In this document: in pieces, positions 15,332 through 23,670 of the stretch
How positions within the stretch are numbered: the stretch's first letter is position 1
Layout: each line of letters opens with the position of its first letter
Origin: CAKVON01 sp902475665
GTDB taxonomy: Bacteria > Actinomycetota > Coriobacteriia > Coriobacteriales > Atopobiaceae
Length of the DNA: 64,000 bases
Reading direction: 5' to 3'
Assembly (NCBI GenBank): GCA_036321795.1
Contig: JAWQCY010000001.1
Location: forward strand, 580,355-644,354
Notes under the pieces: generated by a model
What the model saw: only the letters and a program-made list of their open reading frames with translations
Databases searched by the model: none
What the model was told of the DNA's origin: nothing
Made by a program: the position numbers and the translations under genes

Positions 15332-16474
15332 CTACTCGCCCATGTACGTGCCGACGAACAGGGGAGCGCCCGAGCGGTTGAAGAGGGCAAAGGCGAAGGG
15401 GCGGTCGAAGGTGACCTCGACCGGGGGCTCGCAGTCGAACAGGGCTGCGCCTGTGACGCAGCACATGATCGTGAAGGCTCCTCCCTCGGCGCCGTCCATA
15501 TCAATCTTGAGCTTGGCGCTTTGCTTGCAGGAGTCGACCATTATGTTAGCGTCGGTCATGTTGCCGAATTCGGCGCCGGGCAGGAAGGCCCTTTGGATTC
15601 CGATGTCGCGCAGGAACTGCGAGAGCTCGGTGCCGTCGGCCTTGAGGTCGAACTTGGGAACGCGCAGGTTGATTCCGCCAGAGGGGTGACTGGTGCCCTG
15701 ATTGTGCTGGCAACGTAGGATCAGGTCCCAGGCGTCGCCGTTGTGGACGAAGGCGTCCAGCGTATCGGGATCCTTTGGCATGCAGAAGACCATCTGGGCA
15801 CCCGAGCGCATCGGCCAGCTGACTGCGGTGCCGCAGGGATCGTCCAGAAGGGTCGAGTAGTCGCTGATGCCGTCCATCATGGGAGCGTCGGAATCTCCCT
15901 TTGCCCCGTGGAAGGTCGAGGGGTCTGACGAGCCGAAGCTGTCGTACCAGGCGTCCCTGAAGTGCAGGGCGCTGACTATCGCGAGGACGGTGTTGGCTGA
16001 CAGCTCTGGCGCGGTGGCGAACTTGCCGCCCGTGTTGTCCCTCAGCCACGCGGACATGGCTTCTTTGGTCTGCTGCGTTCCGAAGCGCGCGGGGAAAGGC
16101 TTGCCGTTGAGGGACTTGATCGCCTCGGCGAAAGAGTCTTTGACGGGCGCTTGCAGGACATCTGCCCACACCGACGTCCCGACCGTATAGGAGTATCCCT
16201 CATCGGATTCGACGTCGTCGACGGCTTCGACATCGTTGGAGCCTGCGTCCAGAATGGCGGCAAGGGCTTTTGTGCGGGCGGATTGCCCGCCCAGGGCGGC
16301 ATCAATTTGGGTGAGGGTCTCGCCTGTGGCGCCACGCGCAAGAACCTCGAGTGCGAGGACAAGGCATGCGGGAGAGGCGACGAAGCTCGCGCCGGCGTTG
16401 TGCCGGCTGTCGAGCATCTGCGCCGCGAGGCTGTCGAGCCCGGGGGCGAACGTGTTGGCGGCTGCGTGGGACAT
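15332..16474 (-). CDS. Serpin-family protein
   Basis: A 380-residue protein with serpin landmarks: FVASPACLVLALEVLARGATGETLTQI near 25-55, the shutter/breach segments VLAIVSALHFRDAWYDSF near 180, and VTFDRPFAFALFNRSGAPLFVGTYMG at the C-terminus. Serpins trap serine proteases by a reactive-loop rearrangement. The hinge before the loop reads GAEGGAFTIMCCV instead of the usual run of small residues, so inhibition is doubtful. No signal peptide is seen, unlike secreted bifidobacterial serpins. The ATG at 16474 has AAAGGAG six bases upstream. Confidence 0.85.
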   Translation of the reverse strand: MSHAAANTFAPGLDSLAAQMLDSRHNAGASFVASPACLVLALEVLARGATGETLTQIDAALGGQSARTKALAAILDAGSNDVEAVDDVESDEGYSYTVGTSVWADVLQAPVKDSFAEAIKSLNGKPFPARFGTQQTKEAMSAWLRDNTGGKFATAPELSANTVLAIVSALHFRDAWYDSFGSSDPSTFHGAKGDSDAPMMDGISDYSTLLDDPCGTAVSWPMRSGAQMVFCMPKDPDTLDAFVHNGDAWDLILRCQHNQGTSHPSGGINLRVPKFDLKADGTELSQFLRDIGIQRAFLPGAEFGNMTDANIMVDSCKQSAKLKIDMDGAEGGAFTIMCCVTGAALFDCEPPVEVTFDRPFAFALFNRSGAPLFVGTYMGE

Positions 16475-16722
16475 GGGTTCTCCTTTCCCTATGGTTGGAC
16501 TAACGATACGGGGCGTGACGGACACTATTTCGGGCCCAATAGTGTCCGGGCGATGGGTTACGAGTCGTGGTGCTTCTCGGCACGAGACTGGTTGATGGCC
16601 AACTAGGGGCGATGGGCGCGTGGCATGGCGGCCTTGGCCGCGGGCCTATTTGAGCTCAGGGGAACCTGACCAAAAACTTACAATCGGCATATATGCATGA
16701 CGTTATTGAGGGGGTCGTCGCG

Positions 16723-19700
16723 ATGAGGCGTTCGGTTGGGCTGCTACTCTCGGTGTTGGTGACCACGTCACTTTCGGTTCCTGCCGTAACCCTTGCGGCG
16801 GATGTCGTGACGGGCACGTCCGATGCCGTCGCCGTGCAGCGGGAGGGCGACGCCTCACAGGGCGTCGTGAGCGCCACCGGCGACGATGATGCCGACTCTG
16901 CAGTCTCTGGTCCTGCGGAACAGGGGAGCGCGCCAGTGACGCCCGACGCGCCCGCGGAGGCTGCCGCGACCGACGCCGCCGCCACGCCTGCGGCCCCCGC
17001 TAGGAGGCGGGCGCCCACCACCGTCCAGGCCGACACCATGCGCGGGCGCCTCGACGCACTTGCGGCGTCCAACAGGGACGTGCTTTCCGACGGCGCGAGG
17101 GTTGTCATCGCCCCCAAGACGGTCGGCGGCCTGTGCATCGGCGATGTCGCCACGGCCGAGCTCGTGGGCATCAAGGGCGCGTCCCCGTCCGTGTGGGTCG
17201 TCTCGCACGACGCCCAGGGCTACGTGACCCTGACCAACGCTGCCACCGGCAAGGTGCTGGACGTCAAGGGTGGCAAGGCGGTTGTGGGCACGCAGGTCCA
17301 GCAGTGCGTGGCAAACGGTACGTACGCGCAAAAGTGGATCGTTCGCAAGACGCCCTCGGGCTCGTACGAACTTCTCTCCGCCCTGGGCGAGGACCTGCTG
17401 CTTGGCTACCCGAGCTCCAGCAAGGGCGCGCGCCCCGCGTTGAGGAAGGCCTCGGCTGGCTCGGTCGAGTGGGCCGTGAGCGAGCTCGCCCAGATGCGCT
17501 CCGAGCTCGACGCGCTAGCAACCAAGAACAAGTCCGTCCTGCCCGACGGCACCTACGTGTTTGTCTCGTCCGCGTTCGACAGCCGCATGGTGCTGGAGGT
17601 CAAGGACGCCTCCAAGAAGAACGGCGGTAACGTCCAGCTGTGGTCGCACAAGGCCACGGCCGCGCAGAGGTGGGTCGTCTCGCACGACGCCCAGGGTTAC
17701 GTGACGATCGCCAACGTCGGATCGGGTAAGGTGCTCGACGTCTCCGGTGGCATCGCGGCGCCCTGCACCAACGTCTGGCAGTACACCTCCACCGCGAACA
17801 ACCTCGCGCAAAAGTGGGTTGCCGTCAGGGACGGCAACGGCATCACGCTGCGCTCCGCCCTCTGGGGCAACGTCGCCCTGGACGTCTACAACGCCTCGCT
17901 CAAGAACGGTGCCAACGTGGAGGTCTTTACCCTCAACGGAAGCAAGGCGCAGAGGTTCTTCCCAGTGCGCCTGGCTACGCCCAAGGTCGAGAAGTGCGCT
18001 GACACCATCCAGTCGGGTGCCTGGTTCGCCATCGGCGCGAAGGGCGCGGGCAGCAAGGTGGTGGACGTGTGGAACGGCTCCGAGGCAAACGGTGCCAACG
18101 TCCAGGTCTTCTCGCCAAACAACACTTTCGCGCAGATGTTTACGTTTGAGTACAAAGACGGCTTCTACGCGATTCGCAACGCGCGGAGCGGGAAGGTTCT
18201 CGAGGTCGAGTATGGTGAGCCTGTCGCGGGCACCAACGTCGTGCAGCGCGCCTCCAACGGCGGCGCCAGGCAGCTGTGGGCTGTGACGAAGAACTCCGAC
18301 GGCAGCTATGGTCTCACCAACAAGGCGACGGGCCTGGCGTTGGAGGTCTCGGGCTCCAACATCCAAGTCTCTGTCCTGGCGAACTCGAGCGCGCAGAGGT
18401 TCTCGCTCTCGCAGTGCAAGAGCCTGCTGGCCGAGGGCACCTACACGATTGCGTCGCACGGCAACCGCAAGGCCGTGCTGGACGTGAAGGACGGCTCGGC
18501 GTCCGAGGGCGCAAACGTCTGGGTGTTCCAATCCAACGGCAGCTTCGCACAGAAGTGGCGAGTTGCCGCGGTCAAGGGCAGGGAGAACACCTATACGATC
18601 GAGTCCCTGGCCGCAGGCAAGCTTCTGAGCGTCGCCGGCAACGGCAACGTGTGCATCAAGAAGGCGAATGGGTCGACCGCGCAGCAGTGGACCGTCGGGA
18701 TTGAGAACGGTGCGGCCAAGTTCTTCTCGGTAGCCTACCCATCCAAGTCGCTTGACCTGCATGGCGGGTTGACGGCCAACAAGACCAACGTGCAGGTGTT
18801 TTCCAGCCACAGTGGCGCGGCCCAGCGCTTCTTCCTGACCAAGGTCAGCGAGGTGGTGCCCAACGGCACCTACATGATCAAGTTCGCGGCGTCGCCTGGC
18901 TTCGCCGTCGACGTGAAGGGTGCCTCCAAGTCCAACGGGGCTAACGTGCAGGTGTATACGTGCAACAAATCCGGCGCCCAGAAGTGGGTCGTCAAGTCCA
19001 GGGGCAACGGCACCTACAGCATCGTGAACGCTGCCAGTGGCAAGGCCCTTGCCGTGAAGGGTGGCACGGCATCCGCCGGCGCCAACGTCTGGCAGCAGGC
19101 CCCTAACAACACCAAGGCCCAGGCCTGGAAGTTCGTCTACTGCGCGGGTGGCTACAAGATCGTCTCGGCGCTCGATTCCGGCCTGGTGCTGAGTGCGACT
19201 GGGTTCGGCAACGGCAAGAACGCCCAGATTGCTGGCGACAGCGGTGCCTCAGCGCAGCGCTTCGTGCTGCAGAAGACCACCTACACCAAGCCGAAGCCCA
19301 AGCCGAAGCTGTCGGGCAACCAGCTTGCCATGTGGCGCAAGGCGCAGAGCTACAGCAGCGCCACGCGTTGGCTTGTTCTGAACGACGTGAGGAATGGCTG
19401 CAAGACGGCGGTGTTCCGTGGCCACTGCGGTAACTGGGAGCTCGTGAAGTATTGGGATTGCGGTCCTGGCACGGTCTATACGCCCACTCCGACGGGCCAG
19501 TACACCGTCACTGGCCGCGGCTACAGCTTTGGCCATGGCTACACCTGCTACTACTACACGCAGTTCTACGGCGACTACCTGTTCCACTCGGTGTTGTACT
19601 ACCAGAATACGTTCAACCTGAAGGACGGCACGCTCGGCAGGAGGGTCTCCCACGGCTGCATCCGCCTGAAGCTGGGTAACGCCAAGTGGATCTACGACAA

Positions 19701-19734
19701 CATCCCCAACGGTACTAAGGTCGTGAATTACTAG
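16723..19734 (+). CDS. Secreted RICIN-repeat protein with C-terminal L,D-transpeptidase (YkuD) domain
   Basis: A 1003-residue exported protein. The signal peptide is at 1-~26 (hydrophobic run ending VTLAA). An Ala/Pro-rich linker follows to ~100. Then come about six beta-trefoil lectin units to ~855, each with repeated G-K-V-L-D-V and A-Q-K/R-W motifs (the QxW signature). A short KPKPKPK linker leads to a YkuD catalytic domain with SHGCIRL at 976-982 (catalytic Cys). YkuD domains form 3-3 peptidoglycan cross-links or attach proteins to the wall. The ATG at 16723 follows GAGGGGG. A terminator follows directly. Confidence 0.88.
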   Translation: MRRSVGLLLSVLVTTSLSVPAVTLAADVVTGTSDAVAVQREGDASQGVVSATGDDDADSAVSGPAEQGSAPVTPDAPAEAAATDAAATPAAPARRRAPTTVQADTMRGRLDALAASNRDVLSDGARVVIAPKTVGGLCIGDVATAELVGIKGASPSVWVVSHDAQGYVTLTNAATGKVLDVKGGKAVVGTQVQQCVANGTYAQKWIVRKTPSGSYELLSALGEDLLLGYPSSSKGARPALRKASAGSVEWAVSELAQMRSELDALATKNKSVLPDGTYVFVSSAFDSRMVLEVKDASKKNGGNVQLWSHKATAAQRWVVSHDAQGYVTIANVGSGKVLDVSGGIAAPCTNVWQYTSTANNLAQKWVAVRDGNGITLRSALWGNVALDVYNASLKNGANVEVFTLNGSKAQRFFPVRLATPKVEKCADTIQSGAWFAIGAKGAGSKVVDVWNGSEANGANVQVFSPNNTFAQMFTFEYKDGFYAIRNARSGKVLEVEYGEPVAGTNVVQRASNGGARQLWAVTKNSDGSYGLTNKATGLALEVSGSNIQVSVLANSSAQRFSLSQCKSLLAEGTYTIASHGNRKAVLDVKDGSASEGANVWVFQSNGSFAQKWRVAAVKGRENTYTIESLAAGKLLSVAGNGNVCIKKANGSTAQQWTVGIENGAAKFFSVAYPSKSLDLHGGLTANKTNVQVFSSHSGAAQRFFLTKVSEVVPNGTYMIKFAASPGFAVDVKGASKSNGANVQVYTCNKSGAQKWVVKSRGNGTYSIVNAASGKALAVKGGTASAGANVWQQAPNNTKAQAWKFVYCAGGYKIVSALDSGLVLSATGFGNGKNAQIAGDSGASAQRFVLQKTTYTKPKPKPKLSGNQLAMWRKAQSYSSATRWLVLNDVRNGCKTAVFRGHCGNWELVKYWDCGPGTVYTPTPTGQYTVTGRGYSFGHGYTCYYYTQFYGDYLFHSVLYYQNTFNLKDGTLGRRVSHGCIRLKLGNAKWIYDNIPNGTKVVNY

Positions 19735-19754
19735 GAAGTAAGCTCGGTAATCTA

Positions 19755-19791
19755 GCCTCCGTCCCCGCGTTGGGGCGGAGGCTTTATCTTT
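19755..19791 (+). terminator. Terminator after the RICIN/YkuD gene
   Basis: GCCTCCGTCCCC pairs with GGGGCGGAGGC (one bulged T, loop GCGTT) and is followed by TTTATCTTT. It is nearly the same sequence as the hairpin at 20293. Confidence 0.85.
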
Positions 19792-20510
19792 GCCCGAGCG
19801 AGATGCTTGATTGGAGTCTCGGGAAGGGCAAGGGACTGAGCGCATAGAGGCAGACGTCCCTGTTGCCACAGCTACGTTGTTTGCGGGCATGGCAAGCCAA
19901 GGTTACGCCCCCGAGGCTGTCAACGACAAAAGCTATGGGGGCGAGCTTGCGGACGGCGTTATCGTTGCGCTTGGAATCGGCACATCGAGCGAGGGTAGCC
20001 CTGCCGTTGACCTCAATATGAGCTTCCGCAGAAAGGGTCTAGAAACCCAGCTTTTGTCCCCGAGATCGACAAAACGCGACATCGCGTCATTTGGCGGTAC
20101 TTGCTTCGAGATGTCGTCGGAGATTGGCTGCAACTGGAATGACGAGATGGCAAAAGCAGAGCCGTCGAGTGGGAGTAGACCGATAGGGCTTTGACCTGCA
20201 CTTTTGAGTGCCGCACTGTGCCACTGAGTTTCGTTTCGTACGAGAGTCATGATAAAGCTACCAGCGACATTGGTGAGTAATAATCGATTATCGAGCCTCC
20301 GTTCCCGTGTTGGGACGGAGGCTCTTTCTTTGCCGTTTTACTTCCGTTTGCCTGCGATTTCGCTATCTACACCCCCGCGTTTCAAGACAACAAGGTACGG
20401 GGCGGTATTTGGAGAAATGGGAGTAAGGATTTATCCCAAGTGAGTAGACGCGTGGTATTTGTCTCTGGGGGTGCATGGCGGGGTTGCGAGGTATTTGACG
20501 TTGGGGTATG
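19792..20510. other. Non-coding stretch between two near-identical hairpins and beyond
   Basis: About 700 bases without a supported gene. Frames of 105-127 codons exist on both strands, but neither shows a recognisable domain or ribosome site. The second hairpin sits at 20293. Downstream, GGTATTTG occurs three times in about 95 bases (20404, 20454, 20490). The region looks like decayed or duplicated intergenic sequence. Confidence 0.45.
20293..20333 (+). terminator. Second copy of the terminator-like hairpin
   Basis: GAGCCTCCGTTCCC pairs with GGGACGGAGGCTC (one bulge, loop GTGTT) and is followed by TTTCTTT. It has no gene directly upstream. Confidence 0.65.
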
Positions 20511-20543
20511 AAAGGACCCGCGCCCCAAGTGGGGCGCGGGCCC
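20511..20543 (-). terminator. Terminator of the accessory cassette (minus)
   Basis: GGGCCCGCGCCCC pairs with GGGGCGCGGGTCC across a short loop on the minus strand and is followed by TTTC. It lies 26 bases beyond the stop of the 108-residue gene. Confidence 0.75.
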
Positions 20544-20568
20544 TGGTGACGCTTTGCTTGCTCGCCGG

Positions 20569-20895
20569 CTACAACGCCTCGACGCGTGGCGTTTCCTGGT
20601 CGTCCACGACGAAGGAGCCGTCGTTCAGCTCTGCGATGCGGGCGTTGAGCCTGCCCAGGAGCTCGAGCATGCGGGGCTTGTCGGCCTTCTCCTTCTCCTC
20701 GTTGAACCAGCATGGCAGGTCGTGCGAGTCAAACTCGTAATAGGAGTCGAACAGTTCGCCGATTTCCCGATTCAGCGAAGCCACAATCGGGTCCTCGTGA
20801 ACCAGCGGCAAGTCATCGGTCGCGATGCCGGTTTCCTCCTCGCAGGTCCAGACGGGGCCATGCAGGAACTCGTTCATAATCTTGATGGTGACCAT
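20569..20895 (-). CDS. Small acidic protein, possible immunity or antitoxin partner
   Basis: A 108-residue acidic protein with no family I recognise. It has Glu/Asp-rich segments (EEETGIATDD, NEEKEKADKPRMLELLGRL) and no membrane helix. Its ATG overlaps the TGA of the upstream nuclease-like gene by one base (TGATG), so translation is coupled. A small acidic protein following a BECR-like nuclease in the same operon is what an immunity protein looks like. That role is inference. Confidence 0.6.
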   Translation of the reverse strand: MVTIKIMNEFLHGPVWTCEEETGIATDDLPLVHEDPIVASLNREIGELFDSYYEFDSHDLPCWFNEEKEKADKPRMLELLGRLNARIAELNDGSFVVDDQETPRVEAL

Positions 20896-21413
20896 CACTT
20901 TTCCTTTCTGTGGCGGTGAGGATAAGCCGATACGATGAAACCGTTAGAGCCGACACCTGCAATGATGCAGTACTCGCCTTCGTAGTAGTAGACACGCTCG
21001 TATCCCATGCGGCTTCCGATGGGCTTGAGCTCGTTTTTCACGACGCTGCCTTGACTTATGACTTTCCGCAAATAGGCTTCAACCTCGGCTTTGGGAACGC
21101 CGAAAGCCTTGGCAATCTGCACATCGTGGCCTCGGGATTTGATGTGTCCCATGCCAGAGCCGGCATTCCCCTTTTCCAGCCATACGATTTGCCCCGTCTT
21201 GTCGCGTGTGACGAAAAGCATGTCCTTGCGGGTGAATTTTACTCCGTTGCGCTCGAGCTCTGCTACCAGCGCTTCGTCGATCATCGGCTGCGATACAAGC
21301 TCCTTGAGCTTCGCTTCGTTTTCGGCCACCTTGGCGGCGTAGGTCTCCTGCATGATATGGGTCTGTGGGTTGCCATTCGTGCCATAGGCGAGCCCGCCGT
21401 TACTGCTTCGCAT
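20895..21413 (-). CDS. BECR-fold (phage-type) nuclease-like protein
   Basis: A 172-residue protein. The C-terminal ~100 residues follow the pattern of small BECR nucleases carried on phages and mobile elements: IVWLEKGNAGSGMGHIKSRGH (His residues near 98 and 104), a helix KAFGVPKAEVEAYL, then VYYYEGEYCIIAGV and NGFIVSAYP strands. The N-terminal part is helical. The start at 21413 has GGGAGGAG and overlaps the DUF4417-like gene by 14 bases. The fold call is from pattern memory and needs a profile search. Confidence 0.5.
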   Translation of the reverse strand: MRSSNGGLAYGTNGNPQTHIMQETYAAKVAENEAKLKELVSQPMIDEALVAELERNGVKFTRKDMLFVTRDKTGQIVWLEKGNAGSGMGHIKSRGHDVQIAKAFGVPKAEVEAYLRKVISQGSVVKNELKPIGSRMGYERVYYYEGEYCIIAGVGSNGFIVSAYPHRHRKEK

Positions 21414-22179
21414 GGTGCTCCTCCCTTCGCGCGACGTTGCGATTCTTGAGGGCGTTCGCGGGGACGACAATCTCGATGCCCTTGTCTTTGGCGTAGGAGA
21501 AGATGTCATCCACGGCATCGTTGGTCGAGCAGACGTCGTAGACGACGATTGCCTTGAGGTGGAGTGTGTCGACGGTGAGGCGGACGAGCTCCTTGAGGGC
21601 GGCACGTTCGACGGGGTCGTCGACGTAGCCCTTGGTGCTGAACGCCACGACCGAGCAGCTCTCCAGCCCGTCGAGGGCGAACCCGACGCTCTCGGGCGTC
21701 GGTGCCGTGATGAACGGTATGACGACTGCGCCGAGCTCCATCGCGAACCAGATGCCCACGATGCGGGCCTTGAACAGGCGGTAGTGCTCCTCGAGGTCGC
21801 TCACGTCGCCGAACTGGGAGTAGTCCGGGGTGAAGAGGAGCCTGACGCCCGCGTAGCGGCTGCGATAGCGCTCGAGCAGCTCTTTCCGGTCGTAGTAGAT
21901 CGCGTTGAACAGGCCCCCGTAGCCGTCGAACTTCTCGTCGTACTCCCAGAATCCGACGGCTGTGAGGGGTGTCCTGTGATACTGGGACGGGTATCCGGAC
22001 AGCGCGATGTAGTCCGGGAAGACCTCGGTGTTGCACGCAAGCGCCGGCAGGTCGTGCTTGCCAGCGGCATAGGTTAGGTTGGTGTAGCGCAAGTAGCTTA
22101 GGTTGAGCTTCTTGCGAAGGTCGATGTTCTCGTAGCCCGTGCTTCCGTCGGGCAGGGTGATTTTTCTGCGGCGCTTCAT
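21400..22179 (-). CDS. DUF4417-like protein
   Basis: A 259-residue protein resembling DUF4417, a family of unknown function frequent in phages and mobile elements. Supporting segments are AVGFWEYDEKFDG, LLFTPDYSQFGD and GIWFAMELGAVVIPFIT in the middle of the protein. The start at 22179 has a weak ribosome site, but its ATG overlaps the TGA of a 26-codon leader frame (ATGA), which explains initiation by coupling. It overlaps the nuclease-like gene downstream. Confidence 0.65.
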   Translation of the reverse strand: MKRRRKITLPDGSTGYENIDLRKKLNLSYLRYTNLTYAAGKHDLPALACNTEVFPDYIALSGYPSQYHRTPLTAVGFWEYDEKFDGYGGLFNAIYYDRKELLERYRSRYAGVRLLFTPDYSQFGDVSDLEEHYRLFKARIVGIWFAMELGAVVIPFITAPTPESVGFALDGLESCSVVAFSTKGYVDDPVERAALKELVRLTVDTLHLKAIVVYDVCSTNDAVDDIFSYAKDKGIEIVVPANALKNRNVARREEHHAKQ

Positions 22180-22256
22180 CGGGATGCCCGGCCGTAGCCG
22201 CGGGTGCCCGCATGCTCGCACCGCGCGCCCTGACAAGGGTTCGCGTTATGAGACAT
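22176..22256 (-). CDS. 26-residue leader peptide coupled to the DUF4417-like gene
   Basis: A 27-codon frame beginning ATG TCT CAT AAC, with Cys at positions 8 and 13. Its stop overlaps the next start as ATGA. GGAAAGGA lies about 12 bases upstream. It may be only a translational leader, or a tiny Cys-containing protein. It is too short to classify. Confidence 0.45.
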   Translation of the reverse strand: MSHNANPCQGARCEHAGTRGYGRASR

Positions 22257-22362
22257 GGTATTCACCAGTCCTTTCCGCCGAATATCGGCAAATCTAATGA
22301 CAGAAAAGGGCTGGCGTGAGATACTTTCCGCTGTAACCTGGTGTGGGCATCCCGCGCCAACC

Positions 22363-22403
22363 GATAGCCGTTGAAGCGCCAACTTCAACGGCTATCTTTG
22401 TTT
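22363..22403 (+). terminator. 14-bp perfect hairpin beside the ImmA-like gene
   Basis: GATAGCCGTTGAAG (22363-22376) pairs perfectly with 22383-22396, with a six-base loop. The T-rich tail TTTGTTT is on the plus strand, although the flanking genes run on the minus strand. It starts five bases past the stop of the ImmA-like gene, so it may stop minus-strand transcripts without a U-tract or block plus-strand read-in. Confidence 0.5.
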
Positions 22404-22974
22404 ATGGCCTTCCAGACAGACCACCTCCCTTCCACTGGACGTTCTTCAAGAGCCACTCTTCATGGGTCCTCCAGGGGGCACCTTCGCGCTTCCGCTCATT
22501 TGCCTGGTCGATCGCGAATGCGGCGCAATCCCTGCTGATGCCGAAACGCTCGCTCACCTCGACAGCACTTGGGTCCCCCATAGTGATGATGAGGGGGTGC
22601 GGGGCAAGGAGATAACCCGAGAAGAAAACGGCTTCGGCCTCGCGGTTGGGCGTGTCCTCTTCGTGCTCGAGCCAAATGTGGCCGGTCTCGTGACCGCCCG
22701 AGAACCTCGAGCGGTTGAAGTAAGAACCGCGCGTGTCGTCAAACACCACCTGCGCACGCGTGTAGTCATGCGAGGTGACGTTAAAAGCCTTGTCCTTGGA
22801 GGCCAGGATTGCAAGTCCCTTCTCGACATCGCTGAGACTTGAATATGGAACCCGGTCGATTTGCAGTGTGTCCATGACCGTTCCGAGACTGACAGGATAG
22901 ACACCGAGGTTATATACCTCGAGAAGCTCTACCACGGCTTTCTCGATTTCAATTTGCCTTTGCCGAACGACCAA
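22402..22974 (-). CDS. ImmA/IrrE-family metallo-endopeptidase
   Basis: A 190-residue protein with a zincin motif HETGHIWLEHEED near residues 94-106 (HExxH plus a downstream acidic ligand). It starts at TTG with AGGAG five bases upstream, eight bases after the XRE gene. In ICEBs1 and related elements ImmA cleaves the adjacent ImmR repressor to induce the element or a stress response. The same pairing here suggests it relieves repression by the upstream XRE protein. Confidence 0.82.
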   Translation of the reverse strand: MVVRQRQIEIEKAVVELLEVYNLGVYPVSLGTVMDTLQIDRVPYSSLSDVEKGLAILASKDKAFNVTSHDYTRAQVVFDDTRGSYFNRSRFSGGHETGHIWLEHEEDTPNREAEAVFFSGYLLAPHPLIITMGDPSAVEVSERFGISRDCAAFAIDQANERKREGAPWRTHEEWLLKNVQWKGGGLSGRP

Positions 22975-22982
22975 CCGTTCTC

Positions 22983-23288
22983 CTAACGCTTCGCAAGCGC
23001 CGCGATGAGCTCGGCGCGCTGCGTTTCCGTGAGACTCCTCGCATTACGGGCGATGAGGCGGATGGCCTCATCCGTCTCCCGCTCATCGGCGGTCCCAGTG
23101 ATGTCCGCGGGCTTAACTCCCAGGGCCTTGGCCAGAGCGGCAATCGTGATTGCTCTCGGCACCCGCTCGCCGTTGACGTACCTGCTTACCGCTGCCGGGG
23201 TGAGGTTCGTCGCCTCGGCCAGTTCTTTCTGACTCATGTCCCGTTTCCTTAGCAGGGCGGCAAGTCTTGCTCCTATTGGCGCTGCCAT
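22983..23288 (-). CDS. XRE-family transcriptional regulator (ImmR-like)
   Basis: A 101-residue protein with an N-terminal helix-turn-helix (MSQKELAEATNLTPAAVSRYVNG, about 18-40) and a helical tail. The ATG has AAGGAG eight bases upstream. It is the first gene of the minus-strand accessory block and its likely operator lies 25 bases upstream. It probably represses its own promoter and is the target of the neighbouring ImmA-like protease. Confidence 0.85.
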   Translation of the reverse strand: MAAPIGARLAALLRKRDMSQKELAEATNLTPAAVSRYVNGERVPRAITIAALAKALGVKPADITGTADERETDEAIRLIARNARSLTETQRAELIAALAKR

Positions 23289-23313
23289 TCTGTTCTCCTT
23301 CTTGATTCGGAAC

Positions 23314-23326
23314 GGTAATGGTTACC
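23314..23326 (-). promoter_or_regulatory. Candidate operator of the XRE regulator
   Basis: The perfect inverted repeat GGTAA-TGG-TTACC lies 26 bases upstream of the XRE start, with a further half-site TTGGTAATT at about 23332. This is typical of autorepressed XRE genes. Confidence 0.5.
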
Positions 23327-23339
23327 GACTATTGGTAAT

Positions 23340-23670
23340 TATGGAGGTCGCAATGTGCGATTGTCAAGTATATTTCGGTAATATCCAACTAATATTTGAC
23401 CTCTCCAGCCAATGAGGGGATCAAATGAAGCCAGTCTTGCATGGGAGGTTTGCGCGCGGAATCGATTTTGAGGGCGCAGTGATGTTAGCGGGCGGCGCGG
23501 CGTCAAACCCACAAACCTCGAGGTGCTGGAGCAGAAGGACGGCATGCTGATCTGTATGGCTAGTTTCTTGTTATGTAGATGACCATACAGGGAAGGGACA
23601 ACCAAGGAGGCGAGTCGCTGAATGTACGAGTGGCCGCCACGTCAGGCGGCGCGCCACGTCGCGCGAAAGC
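23340..23670. other. Intergenic stretch, possible frameshifted gene remnant
   Basis: About 330 bases. On the plus strand the frame from 23423 (MKPVLHGRFARG...) ends near 23550, and a shifted frame (GVKPTNLEVLEQKDGMLICM) continues as if one coding stretch had been broken. I do not recognise the family. No promoter or terminator stands out. Confidence 0.3.

Noticed and set aside
19811..20250. Protein frames of 105-127 codons on each strand of the gene-free stretch
   Set aside because: Neither has a ribosome site, domain or convincing codon pattern, and they conflict with each other.
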